Shown here one piece after another: positions 50,301-62,300 of a stretch of DNA of 64,000 nucleotides. The notes under the pieces were generated by a model that was not told where the DNA came from, did no database searches, and saw nothing but the letters and a program-made list of their open reading frames with translations. Position numbers and translations under genes: made by a program. Source of the stretch: Lagopus muta (taxonomy: Eukaryota > Chordata > Aves > Galliformes > Phasianidae); the NCBI RefSeq assembly GCF_023343835.1, contig NC_064435.1, forward strand, positions 59,169,634-59,233,633, read 5' to 3'. The stretch's first letter is position 1, and each line of letters begins with the position of its first letter.

Positions 50301-53300
50301 AGATAAGGGAAAGGGAAGACACGATATGAAAAGACCAAATGCCCACAGATATTCCTTTTAAAAACAATACAAATGGAAACATTACAGTTTGTGTTTCATG
50401 CCTCCTTGAAGCAATTACCTAGAAAGTGAATCTTCTGGAAACAAACTGGCCTCACATACTTGCTTGCTAATGTTAGAACAGTTCTCAAGACAAATGTGTT
50501 TTTTGAAAGCTTGTTTTGTGTTTCTGCATTTGACTTTCTGTGCTGCAACACAACAGCACAAAGCCACTCTCCTCACTTCTACAAAAATCTCAGATTTGCC
50601 CCACTGTCATTCTCCTTCTACAAACTCACTGCCGTATCTCTTTGTCAGTATACTCCCTACCTCCTGCTGCCTCCAACTCTTCTCTCACTCACCCTGCTAT
50701 GGTCACCGCAGATTGCAATAGAATTGTTAGGATCATTTGATTTAAGAGTATCTTTAAGTATCAAGGTGGAAGTAGCATTAATACAATTTAAAAACAAGCT
50801 ACTGTAACTACCTGAAGCCAGAGCAACTTTAACGTAGCAAGAAACAAGTTTGACCTGACACAAGTTGGTTAACGTTTACTGCTGAACTCAGTGTTTCCAG
50901 TTTATTTTGGCTTACTAGACATTTGGACATGACAACTCACATTACCATTATATATTCCATACCGTAATACCTGACAAACTCTGCCCACACCAAATCCAAA
51001 ACACCTGCCATGGCCCACTGGGATGCTGAGGAAAAACAGCCCAGCTGATCCAGGAGTGCTCCCAAGGAAACACTTCTATTTATAAGCCCAGCAGCAAACA
51101 CTGTTAGAGAGCCAGGATCTCTCCTTTGGAAGTCCTTTGGCACATAATTCTTATGAAGCCTGAGAGCCGAAGCTTCTCAGAGATGGAAATGTTTCCAGGA
51201 CTGTTGCCTGGAAGGCTTCATTCACTTGCAAATGCTAACAGCTCCAGGCTAGCAAGGGAACAGAAGTCTGGTGAAGGGAAAAATAATAAGCCTGGTGCAG
51301 GATCCTAAGTTACACGGGTGGGTTACAGTAACCAAAGTCCAACTGTCGCACTGTGTATGTTCACTGCTTGTGTCTGAAGAAAAACTAACAACTCCATAGT
51401 ATGTACATTAGGAACAGCATCCAACTACTTTGAGATACTACTCCTTAGACCCCATTGAAACACAGCAAACTAAAGACTAGCAGACTTGAACAGCAGGGAG
51501 AGATTCTTATAGGCATTGCTACCTAATGATTTCTTAGATATATTTCTGAGAAGAATGAAAAGCCATCTGAGGAGGAAAAAATAATTCCAAATTCTTCTAG
51601 TAAGTCAGTCTGAGAACAAGAATAATTGCGCTCATCAGAAACCACATTTGAGATAACAGACAATTCTTCGAAACACGATGGACAGACCAACCTCAGTTGC
51701 ACAAGATTTGATGATTCTTCCATGGCCAAGGTTGTTTGCACAGTCATAGGATAAATAATTAGGAACTGGAAAGAAAGAAAAGACCAAGACCCCTCTTTCC
51801 CCCTCACTCCTCTATGTTACAAATACTTGCATACTCTGCCCCCAAACTATTTTTCTTTTCTTTTCTTTTCTTTTCTTTTCTTTTCTTTTCTTTTCTTTTC
51901 TTTTCTTTTCTTTTCTTTTCTTTTCTTTTCTTTTCTTTTCTTCAGAAAACACAGGAAGTGCTTGAGAAGTTTTGTTTAGATAGATGAAACAAACCCTAAC
52001 CCTTCTACTTTAATCCAGTGTCTTCACTGCTCTTCATTCATTACATCCAGTTCAAAAAAGTTCTAGGGCAACTGTATGTATGGATGATACCAGCTGTTAT
52101 ACCACAAATTCCTGCTCTTGAATTGTATAGGTAGACTGTAAACCACTGCTTTCACATTAATGCCCAATCACTTTAAATTGATTGTTCCTGGTACCTTAAA
52201 CACTGAGAAGGGAGTCTATACAAATTGTGTTTTATTATGCTACTTAAAAGGAAAATGACTTATTTCCAATTTATTCTGATCTCCCCAGTGAACATCTTTT
52301 AATATTTTTATGTGGAAAAAAACCAAAAAACCCTAAACCAAAACTTTCCCAACTCTTCCCTACTTGTTCCCCTCCAAGGAAGCAGAGTTTTCAGACACAG
52401 CTGTCAAGCAAGCCCTCTAATGTTGAAATGATTGACAAATAATGACAAAAAAAAAAAAAAAAAAAAAAAAGAAGGAGGTAAACCAGTTAGATTTCACAAG
52501 AGACTGGAAGAACAGTTTTCTTCCTTCTCTTCCTTCACTTTTCTCGGTGAATTTAACTAAGAACGCCTAATCTCTTTAGTTATGATACACTGAAAGTATT
52601 TAAGAAGTCCTATTAATTAAATTGTATACAACTCATCCACATAATTTCAGTAATGAAGTCATGCAATTGAAGTATTAAAAAAAAACAAACTTACCCAAAG
52701 GCAGAGAGGAATACACAGTCATCGTGTAAAATATTTGCTACTCTTTCAAATGTTCTGTAATTGTCAGAGTCCTTTTGCTCAAAGTACCCGATGATATTTC
52801 TTCTGCTGCGCTGTAAAGACAAAGATTACACTGTAAGTTATCTCAAATTATTAAGAACTGTCAATACTCCACAAGGATATTAAATATGGAGATGCTGTTT
52901 ATTTATTCAACAGTTAACCAACAAGTATGCAAAACATTTCTTTCCAAATGATGCACATTAATACAAAGACTAAAAGATTTTAATCTTCAGAAACATCATT
53001 ATGAGTATTTTCATAATGAAATATTATCATTTTGTCACATACAAGATTATTTCCAGATGATTAAAATTAAAATAAGTAATTTGGTAGTGGTGTTACCATA
53101 ATAAGATTAATGCAGTTGAAGGAGGGATGATATTGGAATAATTTGTAAAACTGGAGTTAATGTTATTAGTTCTAGTTCAAAATTATCACTCAATATTTTT
53201 GAATGGAAAAAACCCCCAAGAAGTAGAAGTGTTCTTCAAGTATGTTATCTTTCACACGCTTATACTTAGAAGGAAGGAACCTGAAAAACTTACATCAACA

Positions 53301-56300
53301 GTATTAATTTCTTCCAAATCCTGGACCTCCCGAATAGGATTGCTCTTCTGCTGTCTGATATAATCTGCTATTGCTGTCACAGACCTCTGGCCCCTGTATT
53401 CTCTCTTCATCATCATTCCATTCCGGAAGAGCTTCAGCGTTGGGTATTTGCTTATCCTGTATCTCTGAGCTATATCCGCTACAAAATCAATTCAGACAAA
53501 AGTGTACCAATACAGAAGAACACTAAGCACGGTATGTTACACATCCATACATGCACACAGAAGTGGAGCCAGCAGTCACACGTCATTAAAGAACAAACTA
53601 AAAATAATAAAATCACTACAAGAGAGAATGCTTAGCAGCTAAGCCCAGTTCTTAATGCTTTGCCTCACTGCAAAATACTGCAAAATATTCCAAAGTTCAA
53701 TCTATCGATTCTGACTGAGAAAAGATTTCAGCAGTTTCTCAGATATCCTATCAGAGCTATTAAGGCACTAACTGTAGTCAAAATTGAGGCAATGAGATTT
53801 TTATCTCCAAAATTCATACTAATTTCTTGAGAAAAGACTAATTGCCTACCAACATATTCACTATGAAGTGTCAGATCAATATTTTTTCCTGCTTTCCAAA
53901 CCTAGTACTTTTTAGTTACAGTATGCAAGAGTAGCCTCCAAGAAGGCAGGAGAGAGAGCAGTGAGGTGCTGGAACAAGCAGCACAGAGAGGTTGTGGATG
54001 CCTCATCCCTGGAGGTGTTTAAGGCCAGGTTGGATGGGGCTCTGGGCAATCTGATCCAGTACCTGATCTAGCAGTGGCTACCCTACCTGCAGCAAGGGGA
54101 TTGGAACCTGATGATCAAGCCATTCTATGATACCCTGATAAGCACAGCCATGGAGGCGTCACTTTGTATTTGTTCATCAGAAGAAAAACAACATAGGCAA
54201 GTCAGCATTGCATCTGCTGCCTCTCTCTTGTTCATAGAAGGACCTTTGGTCTGACGGTGTGGCAGTTTATTATAATTTGACCAGGGTTTGATAAAAGACA
54301 AGGAGCCCTACGTATCAAGGTTACCCATCCAAGCCTCTCATAAAGCCACTGAGATTCAAGACTTCTTACGCTACAAAACTCCACATCCAGAGAACACCAG
54401 ACTACCCATTTCTTCCCTCCACAACATGAACTTTTTCTTTCAGATACTTCCATTGGCAGATGATGATGCATGCCTTGCAGAAGCCCCACCTTAGGAGGTC
54501 TTGAAAGTTACCCAAAACAGACCTTTCAGTCCCTACGGCTGTGAATCTTCATCAGGGAAAGAAGTTGCATAAAGAAATTGACAGTACAGGAATGCCCACT
54601 GCCAACACTGAATTTGAACATTGCTTCGTAATGCGCGATCTTTATAAATTACAGTGAGATCCCGTGAATACTGGTATTTGAACTAACACAGAGAGATGAT
54701 AGCTCTACACAAGGAAGTATTTGAAAGCCACCCTTTCACAGAATATAAAATGCAAGTACATGAAAAACTATTTGAATTCATTCACAAGTCAAACAGAGTA
54801 AATCTTAAATGTTTCATTAAACTCTGGCATTTGATACAGGCAGAGTTAGCACAAGACGACCAACTACAACATTACACTCCCTTAAAATTGGAAATACACA
54901 ATGCAAATACGTGGAGTATTGTTTGAATTCATTCATAGATCACATTAGTTATAGTAAACCCCTAAATTAAATTTTAAAATATTTCCAGACATTCTTACTG
55001 ACTGTTTTCTGATGGAAGAAAAAAAAGAAGTGCTTGAAAGAGCTAGATGGGGCTAATCTCCTTAAAGAAAACCAAACCAAACTTGTTTTGCATTGCCAGC
55101 CATTTCTAGCTCAGTGTCACATATTCCTCCACTCAAAGAAATGACGAAATCTGCGTTGGTGGGGGCAAGTCAGACTTTTCACCAAGCACTTCACTATTAC
55201 CTAAGCTGCAGCTTCACACACAAATGCAGCCTATGGCTTCCTTCTCAGATGGCTTCAGAGTTCATTACTCCAGGTTAAGATCACAATACACCATTCAAAG
55301 AATTGAGCTAGAACATGAGATCACGTCACTAAGAATCCAAAGTCCACTATTCCTAAATTAAAATTAAAAGTGGAATGAACATACTAAAACCCAGCATGAA
55401 GACATACAATTAAATTAGACTCCTACTGACAGCATAGATTAGAAGCTCCTTCTTACAAAAGGATCACTTACAACAATCTGAGTATGATCCCAAGGTTTTT
55501 CTCCTCTCTATTAAACTTCACTTACAGTTTCTTTGCTTGCCACTCTTTCCCGAATGTGGCACTACATTCACCTTAATGATGTATTATGAAATACTTCACA
55601 ACAGTTCTTCCCTCTTAAACCACTCCTCTCATGACTTGCACACAATCATAAGACCTGGCAATATTCATATGAAACAGAGCCAGAAAAGACCCCAAGGGGC
55701 CACCTAAATTTGGCATCCTACTCTGATACTACAATACTGGTAACCTAAACAGGTACAGGAAAAGCAGTCGATGTTCTACATCAAACTCAGTTACTAAGAA
55801 GCTGAGAAACAGCAAATTCACACACCTTCTGCTGCAAAGGAGCATTCACAACAGCCTTGCCTACTCCTAGCGGAGCCTCATCAGTAGGTATCCCATCACC
55901 TTCTCTTACAGTCTAACAAAATGGCTTTCCTGAGGAGAGCCATCAAGAGCCTCCCAAACTACTACCACTTTTGTTTATTTTACCCCAAAACAGCTTTCAG
56001 ACAGATTACTTCTTTCCTAGCTGAAATAGCAGCACAACAAAATCTGTATATTTGTTTACAGTTTCATTTAACTTCATTCCTTCTTCATTTATGAACCTCA
56101 AAGCTTATCACACTGAGTTACTTTGCTTAACAAAAGCACAGTAGCAATACAAGTAATTCTTACTTGATTTCTTTAAGACTGACATTAGCACACCTTACAG
56201 ATCCAGCAGTTCACTAACATGTTTCAAAAGAAGAGGAGTTCCCTATGGAGTCTGCCTAGTAAAACACTTCTCAACATTCCACTCATAAGAAGTTTTCTGT

Positions 56301-59300
56301 TTTGAACTACAAAGAATTGATTCAAACTAGTTTTGTTCTTTGGGGTCTTTTGGGTTTTTTTTTGTTTGTTTGTTTCTTTGTTTTTAATCTTTCAAGCCAG
56401 AAACCACTTTGCGTAAAAGGAAATAACAGTATGGTATATATTTTAATTCATAAGAATTCTGGACCAGAAATCCTAATTCTCAATTCACAGAAACTATTCA
56501 CAGTTCTCCAGAAACATGAGTCCCTCTGTACTGCAATATTCACTTATTTACAGGAGAAGAGAAACACAGTCATTCTGTGGTATGAAGTGGGTTTCTAACA
56601 TTGCTGCTTAACACAAAGAAAAAAAACAAAAAAGCACAACCACCTAAAGGTCAACAAAAAACCCCAACAAAGTAAAACCTTCCCAATAACACACATACAG
56701 AAAGATTTCTTATGATATTCTAAGGAAAGTCACTTCCTAGGTATTACATGCTTAGAATAAAGGCATAATTTCTCTAGCATAAGTCTTACTAATTTCAACA
56801 CACCAAAACCACTGAAGATCTTAACAGCAAAAAATGAAGTGGAACTTAGATACTTATGAGCTGTAGAAAGATAAGGTCTTGAAAATAAAGAACTTGCCTT
56901 AACAGATTTACCTTTAATGTATGTTCCACACTGGTTTAATGAGCAAAAATAGCCTAAAGACTTAATGTACACATTTGAATTATGATAATCTCCCAGAATA
57001 CTGATAAATTAAACCTCTCTATGCGTTAATATTTAGAATTTGTATTTTTCATCACATTGTCGCCAACTATTGCTTCTCAGAAAAACATCTCTGTATTGCT
57101 TATAAGAGCAGACAGAATGCTGGCTTTGTCATTAAGCATCAAACGTTTGGCAGTGCATCAATAATTCTCTTTAATTTGCTTTGCCCTCAGAAGCTGGTGT
57201 GAGCTGCTGGGACCTGCCGAGTGCTTCAATAATAGTGCATTAAATGGAAAGTATCTATGCCTAGCTGACCATTTGAAAGCTATTTCTGAGCGTCCTGAAA
57301 TCAGCTATTTGGGTTCCCTGCAGAGCATTGGTTTCAAAAAGAAACAGATTATTTGTAATGCAAATAATCCACCATCTCTAGATCATCATCTTAATGGCCA
57401 GCTACTAATGAAATCTGCAGGCATAAACACCCTGAAAATATTAGCACGTACCTTTTAGTGTTGCTAAAATACAGAAATAAAGCTAAAACAGGAGGAAACA
57501 AAACAAAACAAGATAATAATCTAAACTCCAACATTTAGTAAAGTAGTATAGGTGGTTCAGTGTGGATAAGTATAGTAAAAACTATTGCATACATTAAAAT
57601 CATAGAGTTAAAATACTTCACTGTTAGGATATAACCAATAACTGTGTGCCATGAGATGTCCCATTGCTTACAACTGGCAAATAAACACTGAAAACCAGGA
57701 ACAACTTATAGGGCCTTATTATTTTAACTCAGAAAGGCAGTGCTACTTGGAGAAAAAGACTCATCTTCATGATAGAATTTTGTTTTTAATTTGCACAACT
57801 TACAGTTCGTGCAGCAGAAGACATTTTCATCCACTCATTAAATTAGGAACAAAAAGACTACAGAGAATCACAATCTGCCAGTACTAAAAAGAGAGATCGT
57901 AACTCTTGGTTGCCTTATAACTATCTTTAACTATCTAGCCCACTACACTTATCGTAGGGGAGGATTTAATCCCAGATGCATTTATGGTTCCCACGGTCAT
58001 GAACTGGTCCTACAGATCTTTGAGATGGGACAAAATCTCACTGGCTGTTCCCAACAGTTTGAAAAGTCAGCTTCAACTACAAGTTGATACTGTTTACTTA
58101 TTTAAATGTTTTTTTATGCCTGAGATCTCCTTGAATTGCACAAATTAGAGTTCTGTTTTGTTGGGCGTCTACACCAACATACACAAAATGGAACACAAAT
58201 TGCTGCTAATGGAAGATGCTCAACTAAAGTTACTGGCTTTTACATTTGCAAGATAGCAAAGATACTTCAAGAGAAAAATCCCCTCTAGTACCAAAACAGC
58301 TAGATCACCGAAATGAGAGAAGAAAAAAGTAAATGCAATCAGTTACTTCTCACAGAGATGCAATTTTTTTTCCATGTTCTTTCTCTCTTCAGTACTTGAA
58401 ACAGAGCACTGAAACACAACAGTCAGGCCAGCGGTAAATCCCAAAGACGTGTTACAAACTAACAGAAATTCATCAGCTTTCCAAGTATGATTGTTCCTGC
58501 AAACTAACAACTTTGTAAAGACTAAATATTATAGTTAGGGTCAAGTACAACCAAATCTTTGTTGGGATTCGAGGCCAACTGGCAACTTTCACTACACTCT
58601 TGGATTCCTAAACTTCCATAAATAAACTACTGGGCAAACGTTGCTCTTCCAGAAGTACAGAATAGCAAAGCAAATCTTACACTAGGAAAATCACCACAAT
58701 AATCTCAGTGCTACCCATCTGTTTTTCAGTAGGTAACAGATGTTCCTTACATTTTACTTATCATGAGATTAACAAGAAACATTTGGGATTAATATGATAA
58801 TAAAATAAGTATCTTCTTCATGTATTTAGGGGAACATACCAAAATAAACAAATATTTCTTCATGTATACAAACAGCAAAGGAGAACAGCTCTGAAACTAC
58901 CAAGTATGCAAAAAGCAGCTTGCAGTTCACTACAACTCTTAGAGAAAACAGCTGAGCAAAACACGTGCTGACCATCACTCCTTTTTCTTGGCTGTTTTGC
59001 ACCAGTGCTTCTTGATCCCTGGCCAGTTTGCTTTGTAATTACATTCCCTTTTTCTCCCAATAAACAAGAAAGGCTGAACTGATAAAAACTGCACATCTAT
59101 GGAGAAAAAGAAAATGCAACACTGGAAATTGCCCTGACAAATTTTGAAGAGGTTCTGTGACCCATACAAGCAACAGCCTCTGGACTAAATGATGGAGCAG
59201 GTCCAACCACACCTTAGACTGCTTTCTATTGGCAGGATACCACAGAAAAACTAAATTGAGATTTACTTACAATGCTGATCACAGTCCACTCTAGCAAACA

Positions 59301-62300
59301 CTACTTGATTCTTATCTGGGTATTCTTCCTTAATTACATTAGAAGCCTCCTCAAAAATAGGATGCAACATTTGGCTGAAGCGGCACCTGTGGAAAAAAAC
59401 GCAAGGTTACAATTTCAAAATATTAACTTTAAAATATTTAATTGTAGATTAAGGAAATATTTGAATAATTCAGGTGGAAAAAAAAATATTCTAGAAGAAT
59501 ACATAATTCAAGACGTGTTCCCATGCTTTATCAATTTAAGAAACAACAGTAATCAACTAAGTCTTTAAGAAATATACTCTGATATTCAGAAAGTTTGCCC
59601 ATCATTCTTTTCCTACCCAAATTATCCCTGGACAAGTAGATTTAAAGATCTAATAAAAGATTGGCACTGCTGACATTTGAGTATTCACCTACGATCACTT
59701 TCAAGAAATATCAGAGAAAGAACTATACAACTTCTGCTGTTAACCATGTAAGTAATGCTTATTATATTATTGCTCAAATTTGGTGGAATTTATGTCTAAT
59801 TTAAACAGACTGCTATTAGATTACTATGAACAAAAGAATTCCATGGGATCCTTGTAGCCATGCCAGATTTTGATGAAAATCTTCTACTTCTGTGCATGAA
59901 AAAGGCTGTAGATGTTCATAAATGAGACCCCAGACATTTTGGTGGTTTTGAGGAGGTTAAGGTCAAACCAGTGCACCAGTCCATCATTAACATATCAGTA
60001 AAAGAACTTCATCTGTTCTTCCAAACACACAGCAGATCTTTAACTTGAAGTCAAAACAGCACTACGGAAGTCATCAGGACAAGACCTCAAGGAACACCTC
60101 AAAGCAGACCTGCAATAAAGCAGCTTGCTCTGAAGGCTGGCGCATGGCAGCAAACATTCCAACTACAGAGGAAGGTTTTCCTCTCAAAATACAAGCAGGG
60201 CTGAAGCTCATCTCCCAAGACAGACCTGACTCTGGCCACAGCAACTGTACACCACAGTTACTTAGCATGTATACGTTACATATGGCTTCTTTGTCCCTCA
60301 TTTTCCTCCACCATTACAACAGTACATCCGCACTTGTCCTCATTCAATTCACGTTATATCATAGGCTGACAGTACACAACATTAGGAGTCTAATCCTGAA
60401 TGTCTCTATATAACAATCCTAATTAAGGCTTTCATATTTTAAATTTACAGCCCACTATAATGGCAATCAACTTGCAAGCTTAGACAACTACAACAGCAGG
60501 GACTGCAGCAGGGGCTGTGTTAACAGAGACCTAAACCAGGACTTTCGTTGTATTTCTATACCAAGTTTTAAAATACTATCTTCCCTAGATCACAGGAAGC
60601 ATCAGAACACTAATTTTTAACTTTCTGTACATTGCCTTCAGCAAATAGAAAAAACACCCTTTCAATGGCAACAAATGCTACACTTCAGTGTATTAGAACT
60701 ACTCTCAAAAATTCTATTGGTTTCACTGTTCCTCATGTCAATAGAATTTGAAGAGGTGCAAACAAACTGAAAACAAAAATTGTCTATAAAATTACAGAGA
60801 CATATGCAAAGGTTACTAAACAAATTAAATTTGGTATAATATCTATCATTAAGCAAAGATTACATGAAAACTTCTTCACCGAAATGTCCATTTTATAAGA
60901 AAAAGCAAGTATTATTTTCCTCAAAATCACTTTCAAAATCAATTTAAATGAGCTGTTAGTAGAATGAATGATCAGTAAAGGCAAACTGTAACTTTATCTT
61001 TCATTTGTGCAACTTGCTATTTCCAGACCATACAGACCTACACATACATGGAAGGTGAAAGAGGTGAAAAGAATCAGAACTTTAATCTGCTCGATGACCT
61101 TTGATTCTGACAGTCAACATTTTGTGCTCACAAAGCAGAACAGCAAGTGGAATATTTAAAGTACAACATTACCTTGGTTTATATATTTAAGTTATAAAGC
61201 TATATACACCCAAATTCAATTTAAACAAGGAACAGAGAAAGTGATTTATTTCTCTGACCTCATTTTCAATATTAATTTGCATATTAAATTTTATTTCCCT
61301 TGAATACTTTACTCATTTCCTTATTGTTAAAAGGTTCTTTTAGAAATACTAATGCTTGAACAAAACATTTAACGTTACTTTTAACACTATCAAAAAATGA
61401 AGTATGGGCACTTAAATTCATTCTAACAATGATTTTATAGGCAAGTTAAAAATCAATCAAACAGTTCCCACTAAGTTTGTCTTTCACACTGACTGACCTC
61501 ACATTCTTCCCTTTTCTACTTGCTCAAGTTTCACAGAATGGCAGGGGTCAGAAGAGACCTTAAGAGATCATCAATTCCAGCCCCCCGCTGAAGCAAGTTC
61601 CCTACAAAAGGCCACACAGGTATGGGTCCAGATAGGTCTTGAATATCTCTGTGGAATGAGATTACAGGCCCTTTATCATCTCTGTGGTTCTCTCCTGGAT
61701 TCCTTCTAGGAAATCCCTACCATTTTTGAACTGAGGAGCCCGCAGCTGGACACAGTAGTCTAAATGTAGCCTTACCATGGCAGAGCAGAGGAGGAGGATC
61801 ACCTCCCTCAACCTGCTGGCCACATTCCTTTTAATGCACCTCAGGATACCATTGGCCTTCTTGGCCACAAGTGCACACTGTTAGTGTGGCCAACCTGCAG
61901 TTCACCAGGACCCCCAGGTCCTCTCTGCAGAACTGCTCTCCAGCAGGTAATCCCCTAACCTGTACTGATGCACGCAGTTATTCCTCCCCAGGTGCAGGAC
62001 TCCACTCTTGCTCTTGTTAAACTTAACCAGGTTTATCTCTGCCCAATAATCCAGTCTGTCCAGGTGCCAATGAATGGCAGCACAGCCTTCCGATGTGTCA
62101 GCCACTCCCCCCAGCTCTGTATCATCAGCAAACTTGCTGAGGGTGGGCTCTATCTGTTCATCCAAGTCACTGATGGAGATATTGAACAAGAACAGACCAC
62201 CCTCAATTCCCTAGTTTTCCACCTGGAAGGCTTTCCATTAGAGATCAATTTGACTTCTTCGAATGTAATGTCATGCTTTTTGTTTACCAGTACACATGTA

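Larger units (their letters stand above)
48986..52694 (-). other. ERP44: ERP44 intron 6
   Basis: A 3.7-kb intron holding the (TTTTC)18 and A24 simple repeats (51,851 and 52,447) and a short direct duplication at 49,116-49,155. No CR1 copy was recognised. The open frames at 50,460-50,807 and 51,523-51,807 look fortuitous. Confidence 0.75.
53479..59270 (-). other. ERP44: ERP44 intron 4
   Basis: The largest intron here (5.8 kb). It contains a CR1 tail (53,955-54,133), T-rich runs near 56,350 and a non-repetitive block at about 57,100-57,430 that looks like constrained non-coding DNA. No additional exon is needed for frame continuity. Confidence 0.75.

Noticed and set aside
51990-52000. Telomere-like AACCCTAACCC
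   Set aside because: A single short occurrence with no tandem array.
55660-55740. Possible minus-oriented CR1 tail (AGCCAGAAAAGACCCCAAGG)
   Set aside because: Only a loose resemblance over a few dozen bases; no second CR1 block or tail motif.
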